The notes beneath the pieces are model-generated. The model did not search any database. It saw nothing but the letters and a program-made list of their open reading frames with translations, and was not told the DNA's origin. Positions 17,010 through 26,659 of a DNA stretch of 64,000 bases are shown piece after piece. Origin of the DNA: Naasia lichenicola (GTDB lineage Bacteria; Actinomycetota; Actinomycetes; Actinomycetales; Microbacteriaceae); contig NZ_SSSM01000006.1 of assembly GCF_004801885.1 (NCBI RefSeq), positions 248,001 to 312,000 on the forward strand. The letters are read 5' to 3'. Each line of letters starts with the position of its first letter. Positions within the stretch are counted from its first letter, which is position 1. The translations under genes were made by a program, and so were the position numbers.

Positions 17010-18050
17010 TCAGGAGCTGGCGGCGCCCACCCTGGCCGCCTCGCGGACGGCCGTCGTGTTCTTCTTGCCGGCGCGCGATCCGGCCAGCTTCTGGGCGATG
17101 TGCTCGCCGACCGTGATGGGCTCGTAGATGGCGTGCTCGCCTTCGTCGATGCACACCGCGAGGGGGGCCACGACCGCGTCGTAGTCGCCGTCGTGGAAGA
17201 AGGCGGCGGACCGTCGGCGCTCGATGGTGCCGTCGACGATCGGAGGCTTGACCCGGTGCAGGGTGGACATCCACTTCTCGTTCGTCAGACGCGCCGTGAC
17301 ATCGCCGAGGTTGATCAACAGGGCGCCGTCGATCGGGGCCACGTCGTGCCAGCCGCCGTCGGTGCCGAGCACCTGGAGGCCTTTGACCTGGTCGGCCCAG
17401 AGCACCGTCACGATGCCGTAGTCGGTGTGCTCGCCCATACCGGTCAGGTCACCGTCGAGCTCGATCTCGCCCGGCGGCAGGGCGTAGTTGTTCATCCGCA
17501 TCACGTCGATCGAGTGGCCGGTCAGCCCGGAGAGGGTGCCCTCCTCCACGCCGAGGGCGTCCTCGAAGATGTCGACCATCGTCTGGGCCACGCGACGCGC
17601 CTGCTCGTAGTAGGTGCTGACCTTCGGCTCGAAGGTGGGCACGGAATCGGGCCAGACGTTCTCCGTGTAGGCGTCCTTCGGCAGGTCGAGGTCGGGGTGC
17701 ATCCCCGCGGAGTCCCCGATGTTGAAGGCTTCGAAGAAGTCGTTCATCCGGCTCGCGGACTCGACGCCGAGGCTGAGACTGAGGGATTCCGTCTTCGGCG
17801 GCGCGTAGCCCCGGTTGACCGACGGCGGAGTGCGGTACTGCTTCTTCGCGTCGAGGTCCATGCCGAAGAAGTCGTCCATCGCCGACGCGAGCCCGGCGGA
17901 GACGTCGGTCGGGATGCCGTGTCCGACGATCTGGATGAAGCCGACCTCGCGGCACGCGGTGTCGACCGCGGCGGCCACTGCGGCCTTCTCTTCGGCGGAC
18001 CCGTCGTTCACGTACGGGGAGATGTCGATCTGCGGGACGTGGAAGGCCAT
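17010..18050 (-). CDS. 2-oxoglutarate/Fe(II) oxygenase, isopenicillin-N-synthase-like
   Basis: A 346-residue non-haem iron oxygenase. The N-terminal DIOX_N region has PQIDISPY at residues 6-13 and GFIQIVGHGI near 37-46. The catalytic core has the iron ligands H208 and D210 (GEHTDYG) and H265 (STLHRV), and the 2-oxoglutarate or substrate-binding R279-x-S281. Members hydroxylate or desaturate small molecules; the substrate is not determined. No biosynthetic genes lie beside it. The ATG at 18050 begins a well-matched N-terminus, though no strong ribosome site is visible. Confidence 0.88.
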   Translation of the reverse strand: MAFHVPQIDISPYVNDGSAEEKAAVAAAVDTACREVGFIQIVGHGIPTDVSAGLASAMDDFFGMDLDAKKQYRTPPSVNRGYAPPKTESLSLSLGVESASRMNDFFEAFNIGDSAGMHPDLDLPKDAYTENVWPDSVPTFEPKVSTYYEQARRVAQTMVDIFEDALGVEEGTLSGLTGHSIDVMRMNNYALPPGEIELDGDLTGMGEHTDYGIVTVLWADQVKGLQVLGTDGGWHDVAPIDGALLINLGDVTARLTNEKWMSTLHRVKPPIVDGTIERRRSAAFFHDGDYDAVVAPLAVCIDEGEHAIYEPITVGEHIAQKLAGSRAGKKNTTAVREAARVGAASS

Positions 18051-18093
18051 GCGAGCAAAGCTACGCCGCCGGTGTTACGGAGGGGTTACCGAC

Positions 18094-18143
18094 CTCGTTG
18101 GTCGAGGAGGCCCCCGCCGAAGGCTGGGCCGTCTCGAGACCGG
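18094..18143. repeat. REP-like repeat, family A, copy 2 (single arm)
   Basis: CTCGTTGGTCGAGGAGGC at the left and GTCTCGAGACCGG at the right match one arm of the inverted repeats at 1202-1325 and 21671-21764. It lies in the divergent gap between the 2OG oxygenase and gatC, 56 bases before the gatC start, so it may be transcribed in one leader. Confidence 0.7.
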
Positions 18144-18198
18144 TTGCCGTCGGTGGTGGGCCGGATCGGTATCCGCCCGCCGCTCTAGACTCGAAGCC

Positions 18199-18507
18199 AT
18201 GCCCGAGCAACAGGTCATCTCCGCCGAGCAGGTTCAGCACCTCGCAGGTCTCGCCCGAATCGCCCTCACTCCCGACGAGATCCAGCACCTCGCGGTCGAG
18301 CTCGGCACCATCGTCGACAACATCCGCAAGGTCTCGGAGGTCGCCACCGCCGACGTCCCTGCGACGAGCCACCCCATCCCGCTCACCAACGTCTTCCGCC
18401 CCGACGTCGTCGGCGAGGTGCTGACCAACGAGCAGGCGCTCTCGGGGGCGCCCGAGTCGGCCGACGGCCGCTTCAAGGTCTCCGCCATCCTGGGGGAGGA
18501 GCAGTGA
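18199..18507 (+). CDS. gatC: Asp/Glu-tRNA(Asn/Gln) amidotransferase subunit C
   Basis: A 102-residue scaffold subunit of the GatCAB amidotransferase, which converts misacylated Glu-tRNA(Gln) (and Asp-tRNA(Asn)) to the correct form. Family pattern: [28 protein letters not shown], quoted in part, with the later [12 protein letters not shown] region wrapping around GatA. First gene of gatC-gatA-gatB; its TGA overlaps the GTG start of gatA by 4 bases. I chose the ATG at 18199 because the family begins just before the [10 protein letters not shown] helix. Confidence 0.95.
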   Translation: MPEQQVISAEQVQHLAGLARIALTPDEIQHLAVELGTIVDNIRKVSEVATADVPATSHPIPLTNVFRPDVVGEVLTNEQALSGAPESADGRFKVSAILGEEQ

Positions 18508-20129
18508 CCGACCTCACCCGCGTGACCGCGGCCGCGCTCGCGGAGCTGCTCAGCACCCGCGAGGTGTCCTCCGTCGAGGCGACCCGCGCGCACCTCGATC
18601 GGATCGAGGCGGTCGACACCGATCTGCACGCCTTCCTGCACATCGACTCCGATGGAGCGCTGAAGCGCGCCAGCGAGATCGACCAGCTCCGAGCCGACGG
18701 CCATGAGGTCGGACCTCTCGCCGGAGTCCCGGTCGCGGTGAAGGACGTGCTCTGCACCATCGGCATGCCCTCGACCGCCGGCTCCAAGATCCTCGAAGGC
18801 TGGATGCCTCCGTACGACGCCACCGTCGTCGCGCGCATGCGATCCGCCAACCTCGTGCTGCTCGGCAAGACCAACATGGACGAGTTCGCGATGGGCTCTT
18901 CCACCGAGTACTCCGCCTACGGTCCGACCCGCAACCCCTGGGACCGCGAGCGGACTCCCGGCGGCTCCGGGGGCGGCTCGGCCGCGGCGGTCGGCGCCTT
19001 CGAGGCGCCCTTCGCGCTCGGCAGCGACACGGGCGGATCGATCCGCCAGCCCGCCGCCTTCACCGGCACGGTCGGCGTGAAGCCGACCTACGGCGGCGTC
19101 TCGCGCTACGGCGCGATCGCCCTGGCCTCCTCCCTCGACCAGGTCGGCCCGGTCAGCCGCACCGTGCTCGACGCCGCGCTGCTGCACGACGTCATCGGTG
19201 GCCACGACCCGCATGACGCCACCTCCCTCACCGACTTCTGGCCGTCCTTCGCCGCAGCGGCCCGCGAGGGCGCAGAGGCACCGTCGCTGAAGGGCGTCCG
19301 GATCGGCGTCATCAAGGAGCTCGGCGGCGACGGCTTCCAGAAGGGCGTCAACGACCGCTTCACCGAGGCGCTCGCGCTCGCCGAGGCCGCCGGTGCCGAG
19401 ATCGTGGAGGTCAGCGCCCCGCACTTCGAATACGGGATCGCCGCCTACTACCTCATCCTCCCCGCCGAGGCATCGAGCAACCTCGCGAAGTTCGACTCCG
19501 TCCGCTTCGGCCTGCGTGTCACCCCCGAGGGCGGTGGAACGGTCGAGCAGGTCATGTCCGCCACCCGCGAGGCCGGCTTCGGCCCCGAGGTGAAGCGTCG
19601 CGTGATCCTCGGCACGTACGCCCTGTCCGCCGGCTACTACGACGCCTACTACGGAAGCGCCCAGAAGGTGCGAACCCTCATCCAGCGCGACTTCGCCGCC
19701 GCATTCGACAGGGTCGACGTGCTGGTCTCACCGAGCGCCCCGACCACCGCCTTCACCTTCGGCGAGAAGACGGACGACCCGCTGTCGATGTACCTCAACG
19801 ACATCACCACGATCCCGGCCAACCTGGCCGGCATCCCCGGGATGAGCCTGCCGATGGGCCTCGCCGCCGAAGACGGCCTGCCCACGGGCCTGCAGATCAT
19901 GGCGCCTGCGCGCGAGGACGTCCGCCTGTATCGGATCGGCGCCGCCTTCGAGGCGCTGTTCGCTCAGCAGTGGGGCGGATCGCTGCTCGACCAGCTGCCG
20001 ACGATGGCTGGGATGGGCGCCGAGCGGGCGACCGTCGGCGCGCCCGCGCCCGCGCCCGCGTCCGTGCTGCCGGTGCACGGCGCCCCCGAACCCGGTTTCG
20101 GAACCGAGCCCGACGGAGGGACCCGCTGA
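18504..20129 (+). CDS. gatA: Asp/Glu-tRNA amidotransferase subunit A (glutaminase)
   Basis: A 541-residue amidase-signature subunit that releases ammonia from glutamine for GatB. The triad Lys lies in [10 protein letters not shown] (~residue 79). The two serines lie in [16 protein letters not shown] (~151-166) and [14 protein letters not shown] (~173-186). The start GTG overlaps gatC. Its last ~40 residues, Ala/Pro-rich ([18 protein letters not shown]), exceed the usual length of about 485-500 residues and look disordered. The stop shares one base with the gatB ATG (TGATG), so the three subunits should be made in step. Confidence 0.96.
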   Translation: MTDLTRVTAAALAELLSTREVSSVEATRAHLDRIEAVDTDLHAFLHIDSDGALKRASEIDQLRADGHEVGPLAGVPVAVKDVLCTIGMPSTAGSKILEGWMPPYDATVVARMRSANLVLLGKTNMDEFAMGSSTEYSAYGPTRNPWDRERTPGGSGGGSAAAVGAFEAPFALGSDTGGSIRQPAAFTGTVGVKPTYGGVSRYGAIALASSLDQVGPVSRTVLDAALLHDVIGGHDPHDATSLTDFWPSFAAAAREGAEAPSLKGVRIGVIKELGGDGFQKGVNDRFTEALALAEAAGAEIVEVSAPHFEYGIAAYYLILPAEASSNLAKFDSVRFGLRVTPEGGGTVEQVMSATREAGFGPEVKRRVILGTYALSAGYYDAYYGSAQKVRTLIQRDFAAAFDRVDVLVSPSAPTTAFTFGEKTDDPLSMYLNDITTIPANLAGIPGMSLPMGLAAEDGLPTGLQIMAPAREDVRLYRIGAAFEALFAQQWGGSLLDQLPTMAGMGAERATVGAPAPAPASVLPVHGAPEPGFGTEPDGGTR

Positions 20130-21658
20130 TGGCGACCGCACACGGCTCGGCCGAGCTTATGGACTTCGACGAGGTCTTCGAGACGTACGAGCCCGTGCTC
20201 GGCTTCGAGGTGCACGTCGAGCTGTCCACCAAGACCAAGATGTTCTCCGCCGCCCCGAACGAGTTCGGCAGTGCGCCCAACACCAACATCGCACCCGTCG
20301 ACCTCGGGCTGCCAGGATCGCTGCCGACCGTCAACGAGACGGCCGTCCGGTACTCGATCTCGCTCGGGCTGGCGCTCGGCTGCCAGATCGCGAAGTCCAG
20401 CAGATTCGCGCGGAAGAACTACTTCTACCCCGACCTTGGCAAGAACTACCAGATCTCCCAGTTCGACGAGCCCATCGCCTTCGAGGGCAGCGTCGAGGTC
20501 GAGCTCGAGGACGGCACAACGGTGACGGTGCCGATCGAGCGTGCGCACATGGAGGAGGACGCGGGCAAGCTGACCCACATGGGCGGCTCGACCGGTCGCA
20601 TCCAGGGCGCCGAATACTCTCTCGTCGACTACAACCGTGCGGGCGTTCCGCTGGTCGAGATCGTCACGAAGCCGATCTATGGGGCCGAGAAGCGCGCTCC
20701 TGAGATCGCCAAGGCGTACGTGGCGACGATCCGCGACATCGTGCGCTCGCTCGGCATCTCCGAGGCGCGGATGGAGCGCGGCAACCTGCGCTGCGACGCC
20801 AACGTCTCGCTGCGTCCCCGCAGTAAGGCCGGGGAGGAGCCAGCACCTCTGGGCACCCGCACCGAGACGAAGAACGTCAACTCCCTGCGCAGCGTCGAAC
20901 GGGCGGTCCGCTACGAGATCCAGCGCCAGGCGGCGATCCTCGCCAAGGGCGGGACGATCACCCAGGAGACCCGGCACTGGCACGAGGACACCGGAACCAC
21001 GAGCGCCGGCCGCCCGAAGTCGGACGCCGACGACTACCGCTACTTCCCGGAGCCCGATCTGCTGCCCGTGGTGCCGTCGGCCGAGCTCATCAACGAGCTG
21101 CGCGCCGCCCTGCCCGAGTCGCCGGCGATCTTCCGCCGTCGCCTGCAGGCGGACTACGGCTTCACGGATTCCGAGTTCCGCGACATCCTCAACGCCAACA
21201 TCCTGGTCGAGATGGAGGAGACGGTGAAGGCCGGCGCGTCGCCCGCGCAGGCGCGCAAATGGTGGCTCGGCGAGATCCTCCGCATCGCCAACGCCCAGGG
21301 CGTCGAGCCCGGCACGCTGGTGACCCCGTTCAACGTCAGCGAGCTCATCGCGCTGGTCGAGAGCGGGCAGCTGACCGACCGGCTCGCCCGCCAGGTGCTC
21401 GAGGGCGTGGTGGCGGGGGAGGGCTCGCCCGACGAGGTCGTCAAGGCGCGCGGCCTCGCCGTCGTCTCCGACGACACCGCGCTGATCGCCGCCATCGACA
21501 CCGCGCTCGAGAGCCAGCCCGACGTGCTGGCCAAGATCCGCGACGGCAAGGTGCAGGCCGCCGGCGCTGTCATCGGCGCGGTCATGAAGGCGATGAAGGG
21601 CCAGGCCGATGCCGCCCGCGTCCGCGAGCTCGTCCTGGAGCGCTCGAGCAAGCTGTAG
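20129..21658 (+). CDS. gatB: Asp/Glu-tRNA amidotransferase subunit B
   Basis: A 509-residue tRNA-binding and transamidase subunit that phosphorylates Glu-tRNA and adds ammonia. The core begins [20 protein letters not shown]. It has the family marks [15 protein letters not shown] and [18 protein letters not shown]. The C-terminal YqeY-like helical domain ends [20 protein letters not shown]. The ATG at 20129 overlaps the gatA stop by one base. An inverted repeat follows, likely closing the transcript. Confidence 0.96.
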   Translation: MATAHGSAELMDFDEVFETYEPVLGFEVHVELSTKTKMFSAAPNEFGSAPNTNIAPVDLGLPGSLPTVNETAVRYSISLGLALGCQIAKSSRFARKNYFYPDLGKNYQISQFDEPIAFEGSVEVELEDGTTVTVPIERAHMEEDAGKLTHMGGSTGRIQGAEYSLVDYNRAGVPLVEIVTKPIYGAEKRAPEIAKAYVATIRDIVRSLGISEARMERGNLRCDANVSLRPRSKAGEEPAPLGTRTETKNVNSLRSVERAVRYEIQRQAAILAKGGTITQETRHWHEDTGTTSAGRPKSDADDYRYFPEPDLLPVVPSAELINELRAALPESPAIFRRRLQADYGFTDSEFRDILNANILVEMEETVKAGASPAQARKWWLGEILRIANAQGVEPGTLVTPFNVSELIALVESGQLTDRLARQVLEGVVAGEGSPDEVVKARGLAVVSDDTALIAAIDTALESQPDVLAKIRDGKVQAAGAVIGAVMKAMKGQADAARVRELVLERSSKL

Positions 21659-21670
21659 ATCTAACCGCCC

Positions 21671-21764
21671 GCGTTGGTCGAGGAGGCCGTTCGCGGCCGT
21701 CTCGAGACCGGTTGCCGACGGCAGCGGGTCTCGGTACGGCGCGGGGCGCCTCCTCGACCAACGT
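21671..21764. repeat. REP-like inverted repeat, family A, copy 3
   Basis: The left arm GCGTTGGTCGAGGAGGCC...GTCTCGAGACCGG (21671-21711) and the right arm GGCGCGGGGCGCCTCCTCGACCAACG (21738-21763) are related to the arms at 1202-1325. It lies between the convergent gatB and LLM monooxygenase genes, where it could act as a two-way terminator. Confidence 0.78.
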
Positions 21765-21790
21765 CTGTGGCTGGGCGGTCGCTCAGGTCA

Positions 21791-23158
21791 TCACCTCCGC
21801 CGGTACTGGGCGGCGTAGTGGCGGGACGGGAGGCGGTCGCCCTCGCCGAACAGGCCGTTCCGCAGTGATCGATGAGGCTCACCGGCGGGCGCGAGTCGTC
21901 CACGTCGCCGCAGCTCCGGGGTGACCAGCCGGCCGAAGTCCCGGGCGGTGTCGAACGAGTGGTACTGACGCAGGTTGAAGCCGTCGATCCCGAAGTCATC
22001 CAGCCAATGCTCGATGGTGTCGGCGACACGATCGGGAGTGCCCGCTGCGAAGAACTGCTTCTCGTCCCACGCCTGGTCCACCGCGATGCTGAACTGATCG
22101 ATGGTGAGGTGCAGGGGCAGTCCGCCTGCGGCGATGACGTCGCTTCGGCCCTCGCGCTCGAGGGCTTCGCGCACGGTGATGTCGCCCGGGTGATCGAGCG
22201 GATGGAACGGCACGCTCTGATGGATGAACTTGCCCTCGGCGCTGGAGAAGCTGCGGTACTGACGGAGCTTTTCGTCGACCTCCGACTGCGTGTCGCCGGT
22301 GATTACGGTCGCCATCACCAGGAACTTCAGATCCGTCGCGCGTCGGCCGTGCCCGACGGCCGCATCCTGGATCGTCGCGATGTTCGTCCGGAGCGCTCCA
22401 GGGGGTCGGTCGGCGGTGAACAGCACCTCGGCGTGCTTGGCCGCGAAGTCGATGCCGGCCTTCGACGCGCTGGCCTGCATCAGCACGGGGGTGCGCTGTC
22501 GGGACGGCTCGGACAGATGCGGGCCGGCGACCCGGAAGTGCTCGCCGACGTGGTCGACGGCGTGCACCTTGGCCGGGTCGGTGTAGATGCCGCGCTCCCG
22601 GTCGAGGACCACCGCATCGTCCTCCCAGGAGCCCTCCCAGAGCTTGTAGACGACGTCCATGAACTCGTCGGCGATCTCGTAGCGCCGATCGTGCGGGATC
22701 TCCTCCTCGAGCCCGAAGTTGCGCGCCGCGTTGGGCAGGTAGGAGGTGACGATGTTCCACCCGACGCGTCCCTCGGTGAGGTGGTCGAGGGTGCTCATCC
22801 GCCTCGCGAAGGCGAAGGGCGGCTCGTAGCTGGTGGAGAAGGTGACCCCGAAGCCGAGTCGCTCGGTGACCGTCGCCATGGCGGGGATGACGAGGAGCGG
22901 ATCGTTGTTCGGGATCTGAAGACCCTCGCGGATGGCAGGATCGGCGCTGCCGCGATAGACGTCGTACGCGCCGACCACATCGGCCAGGAAGATCGTCTCG
23001 AAGCCCGCCTGCTCCGCGATGCGCGCCAGCTCGAGCCAGTAGCCGAGGTCGGTGTACCGATGCCGGCTGTTGCCGGGCAGCCGCCACATGCCGTGGGTGA
23101 TGTGCCCGGGCGTATTCATCTCGAAGAGGTTGATGATCGCCCGTTTGGGATACGTCAT
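21791..23158 (-). CDS. LLM flavin monooxygenase, NtaA/SnaA/DszA type
   Basis: A 455-residue FMNH2-dependent luciferase-like monooxygenase. Length and motifs fit the nitrilotriacetate/dibenzothiophene-sulfone branch: NLFEMNTPGHITHGMW at the start, FETIFLADVVGAYDVY near residue 54, GVTFSTSYEPPFAFAR, and GRVGWNIVTSYLPNAARNFG near 140. It needs a separate flavin reductase, and none is adjacent. The ATG at 23158 is preferred because codons upstream belong to another frame's gene. Substrate unknown; such enzymes often act on sulfur or chelator compounds. Confidence 0.85.
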   Translation of the reverse strand: MTYPKRAIINLFEMNTPGHITHGMWRLPGNSRHRYTDLGYWLELARIAEQAGFETIFLADVVGAYDVYRGSADPAIREGLQIPNNDPLLVIPAMATVTERLGFGVTFSTSYEPPFAFARRMSTLDHLTEGRVGWNIVTSYLPNAARNFGLEEEIPHDRRYEIADEFMDVVYKLWEGSWEDDAVVLDRERGIYTDPAKVHAVDHVGEHFRVAGPHLSEPSRQRTPVLMQASASKAGIDFAAKHAEVLFTADRPPGALRTNIATIQDAAVGHGRRATDLKFLVMATVITGDTQSEVDEKLRQYRSFSSAEGKFIHQSVPFHPLDHPGDITVREALEREGRSDVIAAGGLPLHLTIDQFSIAVDQAWDEKQFFAAGTPDRVADTIEHWLDDFGIDGFNLRQYHSFDTARDFGRLVTPELRRRGRLAPAGEPHRSLRNGLFGEGDRLPSRHYAAQYRRR

Positions 23159-23178
23159 GACCGGGTGCGGCGCTTCGG

Positions 23179-23619
23179 CTAGGCGGTCTCGGTCTCGGGC
23201 TCGTAGCCCAGACCGGACCAATCGGGCATCTGCTGCAGCGCCCACCTGTTGCCGTCGGGATCGCGGAAGTACACGAACGTGCCCCAGCCCTCGTCGACCG
23301 GTGCATCGGCGTCGACGCCGTTGCCGACGAGGAAGTCGAAGGCGGCCTGTGCGTCGTCGATGACCATCGTCGCGTTCCTGAAGCTGCCCGGCTCGGTATC
23401 GCTGACCCCCGGCCCGAACGCGAACGAGCACGCCGACCCGGGAGGGGTCACCTGCACGAAGCGGAGCTCATCGCTCACCCGCTGATCGTGATCGACGGTG
23501 AACCCGCACTGCCGCTCGTAGAAGTCGCGCGACCGGTCGGCGTCGCTCACCGGCAGGGCTATGAGCTCGATCTTGAAGTCCATCTTGGAGTCCTTCGTGG
23601 AGTTCGTCTCGATATCCAT
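23179..23619 (-). CDS. VOC-family protein (glyoxalase/dioxygenase fold)
   Basis: A 146-residue vicinal-oxygen-chelate protein: IELIALPVSDADRSRDFYERQCGF opens the first beta-alpha-beta module (quoted in part) and FVYFRDPDGNRWALQQ closes the second. Two starts are plausible: the ATG at 23619 (AAAGGA, 7-base spacing) and the ATG at 23583 (GAAGGA, 8-base spacing). The second begins closer to the conserved domain. It lies 20 bases upstream of the LLM monooxygenase gene and is likely co-transcribed with it. Confidence 0.82.
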   Translation of the reverse strand: MDIETNSTKDSKMDFKIELIALPVSDADRSRDFYERQCGFTVDHDQRVSDELRFVQVTPPGSACSFAFGPGVSDTEPGSFRNATMVIDDAQAAFDFLVGNGVDADAPVDEGWGTFVYFRDPDGNRWALQQMPDWSGLGYEPETETA

Positions 23620-23767
23620 GGGGAGGTCCTTTCCGATGCGCTGACCACACCCTATGACCCACCGCCGACACCGATCGGACCGCCCTTCGCCGGAGGGACT
23701 CGACCTGTGTCGCCAGCGGTGCCAGGGTGGATCCGGGGGCATCGCGGGTCAGCAGGAGGAGTCGACA

Positions 23768-24163
23768 GTGTTCGAGAACAGCAGGGCGTTCCCGGGGGTG
23801 TCCACCGACGATGTGGCCGCCTCGAAGGAGTTCTACGCCGACAGGCTCGGTCTCACCGTCACGGACACGATGGGCGGTATCGACGTCGAGCTGCCCGGGG
23901 GAGCGCATCTGTTCGTGTACGAGAAGCCGAACCACGAGCCGTCGTCCTACACCTTCCTCAACTTCGGGGTGGAGGACATCGATGCCGCCGTCGACGAGCT
24001 GCGCGCGGCCGGCGTCGAGACGAAGATCTACTCCGACGAGGACTTCCCGACCGACTCTCGAGGCATCGCCCGCGGGCTGGGCGGCGGCCCCGATATCGCC
24101 TGGTTCAAGGATCCGAGCGGCAACGTGCTCGCGGTGCTCGCCGATCCCGGCCCGGACGCGTGA
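23768..24163 (+). CDS. VOC-family protein (glyoxalase-like)
   Basis: A 131-residue VOC protein, divergent from the previous one. The N-terminal module has FPGVSTDDVAASKEFYADRLGLTV (quoted in part) and the C-terminal module has PDIAWFKDPSGNVLAVL. The GTG start at 23768 is set by an AGGAGG site 8 bases upstream. The first metal-ligand position normally held by His is Ser/Thr-like here, so metal binding is uncertain. Function unknown. Confidence 0.82.
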   Translation: MFENSRAFPGVSTDDVAASKEFYADRLGLTVTDTMGGIDVELPGGAHLFVYEKPNHEPSSYTFLNFGVEDIDAAVDELRAAGVETKIYSDEDFPTDSRGIARGLGGGPDIAWFKDPSGNVLAVLADPGPDA

Positions 24164-24235
24164 TCTCGAGCTCTCCTGACATCGGGGGCACCGACACCCA
24201 GGCGCCCACGATCCGAGCACTGTCAGACTGACGCG

Positions 24236-25690
24236 ATGACAGAGCTCGACGCCGTGGTGGTCGGGGCAGGGCCCAATGGGCTGGCTGCCGCTGTGACCCT
24301 CGCTCGCGCCGGCCTTCGGGTCGCCGTCCACGAGCGGGCGGGGACGATCGGCGGTGGAGCGCGCACCGCCGAGCTGACACTGCCCGGGTACTTCCACGAC
24401 ATCTGCTCCGCCGTTCACCCCATGGCCTTCGCATCGCCGTTCTTCCAGCGGTTCGGGCTCACCTCCCGGGTCGACTTCGTCAACCCCGAGCTGTCCTACG
24501 CGCACCCCCTCGACGGCGGTCGGGCCGGGCTCGCCTATCGGGACCTCGCCCTCACGAGCGCGGCTCTCGGCGCCGATGGGCCCGCCTGGCGCCGACTGCT
24601 CGACCCCCTCGTGCGCTCGGTAGGGGACCTGACGTCGATCACCGGCGACTCGCTGCTGCGGATGCCGCGCCATCCGATCACCCTGGCCCGATTCGGACTG
24701 CGCGTCCTCGAGCAGGGCGGTCCAGCCTGGAACACACGGTGGAGCACGGATGAGGCGGCCGGGCTGCTCACCGGAGTGATGGCGCACGGGGTGCAGCCCC
24801 TGCCCAGCCTCGGAGCCTCCGCCGCCGGACTCGCACTGGCAACCTGGGCCCACGCCGGTGGCTGGCCGATCCCGATCGGCGGAAGCCAGCGGATCGTCGA
24901 TGCCCTCGCCGACGATCTGCTCGCGCACGGCGGCAGCATCGCGCTCGACTCCGAGGTGTCCGATGTGCGCGCCCTTCCGAGCTCGCGGGTCGTGCTCTTC
25001 GACACGAGCGCGCGTGCCATGGGCCGGATCGCGCGCGACCGCCTGCCCGATCGATACCTCGACCGGCTGCGCCGGGTGCGGTACGGCAACGGGGTCGCGA
25101 AGGTCGACTTCGCGCTCTCCGGCCCCGTGCCATGGGCCAACGAGGAGTCCCGTCGAGCCGGCACCCTGCACGTCGGGGGCACCAGGGCCGAGATCGCCGA
25201 AGCGGAGGGCGCAGTCACCGCCGGGCGCCACGCCGAGCGGCCCTACGTGCTCGTCTCGCAGCCGAGCACGTTCGATCCGAGCAGGGCGCCGGAGGGCAAG
25301 CACACCCTGTGGACCTACGCGCATGTCCCGCGCGGATCGCGGCTCGATCAGACGGAGGCCATCATGCGGCAGATCGAGCGCTTCGCGCCGGGGTTCCGGG
25401 ACCTCGTTCTCGCTTCGAGCAGCCGCTCCGCGCACGACGTGGAGCTGCACGATCCCAACTACATCGGCGGCGACATCGCGTCCGGCAACGGCGACTTCCT
25501 CGGCCTGCTGGTCCGGCCGGTGCTCGCTCCCGATCCGTGGCGGACACCGGGCCGGGGGATCTACCTCGCTTCATCGTCGGCCGCTCCCGGCCCAGGCGTG
25601 CACGGGCTGCCCGGTTGGCGAGCCGCGCTGTCGGCGCTGCGCCACGACTTCGGGATCGACACCGAACCCGAGCTGGGTCCGGGCGTCTGA
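24236..25690 (+). CDS. CrtI-like FAD-dependent oxidoreductase
   Basis: A 484-residue flavoprotein of the phytoene-desaturase/amine-oxidase superfamily. The FAD dinucleotide motif is [20 protein letters not shown] (residues 7-26), followed by the GGG-ART cap motif near 40. The C-terminal FAD-contacting region has [20 protein letters not shown]. No carotenoid genes are nearby, and the protein resembles the broadly distributed actinobacterial NAD(P)/FAD-dependent oxidoreductases of unknown substrate more than true CrtI. Three tandem copies of a 16-base unit cover its stop codon. Confidence 0.83.
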   Translation: MTELDAVVVGAGPNGLAAAVTLARAGLRVAVHERAGTIGGGARTAELTLPGYFHDICSAVHPMAFASPFFQRFGLTSRVDFVNPELSYAHPLDGGRAGLAYRDLALTSAALGADGPAWRRLLDPLVRSVGDLTSITGDSLLRMPRHPITLARFGLRVLEQGGPAWNTRWSTDEAAGLLTGVMAHGVQPLPSLGASAAGLALATWAHAGGWPIPIGGSQRIVDALADDLLAHGGSIALDSEVSDVRALPSSRVVLFDTSARAMGRIARDRLPDRYLDRLRRVRYGNGVAKVDFALSGPVPWANEESRRAGTLHVGGTRAEIAEAEGAVTAGRHAERPYVLVSQPSTFDPSRAPEGKHTLWTYAHVPRGSRLDQTEAIMRQIERFAPGFRDLVLASSSRSAHDVELHDPNYIGGDIASGNGDFLGLLVRPVLAPDPWRTPGRGIYLASSSAAPGPGVHGLPGWRAALSALRHDFGIDTEPELGPGV

Positions 25691-25729
25691 CGGTTCAGGC
25701 GTCTGACGGTCCTGGCGTCTGACGGTCCG
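25682..25729 (+). repeat. Three tandem 16-base repeats across a stop codon
   Basis: Units GGCGTCTGACGGTTCA, GGCGTCTGACGGTCCT and GGCGTCTGACGGTCCG follow head to tail. The first contains the TGA of the CrtI-like gene, so the terminal codons are repeated downstream. This looks like slippage or replication duplication at the gene end. Confidence 0.85.
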
Positions 25730-25777
25730 GCCATCGCCGATCCAGCGCCGGGAGGCCGTGGATCCGGCCCGGCCCCA

Positions 25778-26125
25778 TCAGTCCTTGTCTATGAGCTCCA
25801 GCAGCTCCTTCGCGGCGGCCTCGACCTTCCGGTCGTGCTCGCTTCCCGCGCGCTGCTCGGCGGCGATCACGCCAGACCTGTGCACTTTGCCGAAGTCGCC
25901 ATAGGGGAACTTGAAGCGGCCCTTCGTCTCCTCGTTCTCCGAATCGTCGTAGGCCAGGAACCATTCCGCGTACTCGGCCCAGCCGTGCTTCTCGAGGAAT
26001 GCGTTCTCGTCGGAGGTCGACGCCTGCGCAGAGGACCAGTCACCGGGCTCGTCGACGACGACATCGCCCGCTCTGATGAGCGACTTCGCGTGCTTCAGCC
26101 CGGCGTCGTTCAGATGGATGGTCAT
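25778..26125 (-). CDS. Conserved hypothetical protein, 115 residues
   Basis: A small soluble protein, rich in Glu, Lys and Asp. It begins MTIHLNDAGLKHAKSLIRAG and has FLEKHGWAEYAEWFLAYD and GRFKFPYGDFGKVHRSGV near residues 43-90. No catalytic motif is visible. A very good GAGGAGG ribosome site precedes the ATG at 26125, and the composition is that of a real protein. Similar proteins occur in other actinobacteria without assigned function. The next minus-strand gene (FusB-like) ends 29 bases upstream. Confidence 0.75.
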   Translation of the reverse strand: MTIHLNDAGLKHAKSLIRAGDVVVDEPGDWSSAQASTSDENAFLEKHGWAEYAEWFLAYDDSENEETKGRFKFPYGDFGKVHRSGVIAAEQRAGSEHDRKVEAAAKELLELIDKD

Positions 26126-26154
26126 GAGGCCTCCTCAGGTGCGAAGGGAGTGAA

Positions 26155-26646
26155 TCAGCTGGTCAGAACGCTATCCGTGAAAGCCGAGAGTCGGGTCTGA
26201 AGCGTGGCGATCCGCCGCTGGACGATCTCTGCGGGGTCGGGCTGCATGTCGTAGGCGGGCGGCGCGATACGGATGGTGAGCGAGCAGGACAGGTCGGCGC
26301 AGATGTAGGTGCCGACGGTGTTGCCGTTGCGGCCGGCCTCCCCGGCCCGGGCCGCGGCGAACATCGAGACCTGACCTGCCGGGCGCTGCGTCTGGCAGAG
26401 CGAGCACATCGCGTTCATGCCGGGACGCATCCGGTTCTCGGTCGCGCGCAGCACCATGCCGACGGGAGAGCCGTCGCGCCACTGCACGATGTAGGCGCGG
26501 TGGACGACCTTGGAGTCGATCCAGCCGAGGTACTCGCGCTCGTCCCACAGCATCTCGTGCAGGCCGGGAAGGGTCATCCGGCTCGCTTCGCCGGCGCTCG
26601 CATTGACGAGCGACGCGCGGATCTCGGTCTCGGTCAGCGGCTGCAT
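26155..26646 (-). CDS. FBP-domain zinc protein (FusB/EF-G-binding-like)
   Basis: A 163-residue protein matching the FBP C-terminal treble-clef domain found in FusB-type EF-G-binding proteins. Cysteines C81 and C84 (CSLCQTQRP) and C116 and C121 (YICADLSCSL) form a four-Cys zinc site. The N-terminal helices (residues 1-40) are shorter than in staphylococcal FusB. FusB proteins rescue EF-G stalled by fusidic acid; this actinobacterial form may act on ribosome-bound EF-G generally. The role is inferred from the family only. No strong ribosome site precedes the ATG. Confidence 0.82.
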   Translation of the reverse strand: MQPLTETEIRASLVNASAGEASRMTLPGLHEMLWDEREYLGWIDSKVVHRAYIVQWRDGSPVGMVLRATENRMRPGMNAMCSLCQTQRPAGQVSMFAAARAGEAGRNGNTVGTYICADLSCSLTIRIAPPAYDMQPDPAEIVQRRIATLQTRLSAFTDSVLTS

Positions 26647-26659
26647 CGGTGGAACAAGC

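Noticed and set aside
24236-25690. Carotenoid desaturase crtI
   Set aside because: No crtB, crtE or other carotenoid gene is adjacent and the sequence fits the broader CrtI-like oxidoreductase group.
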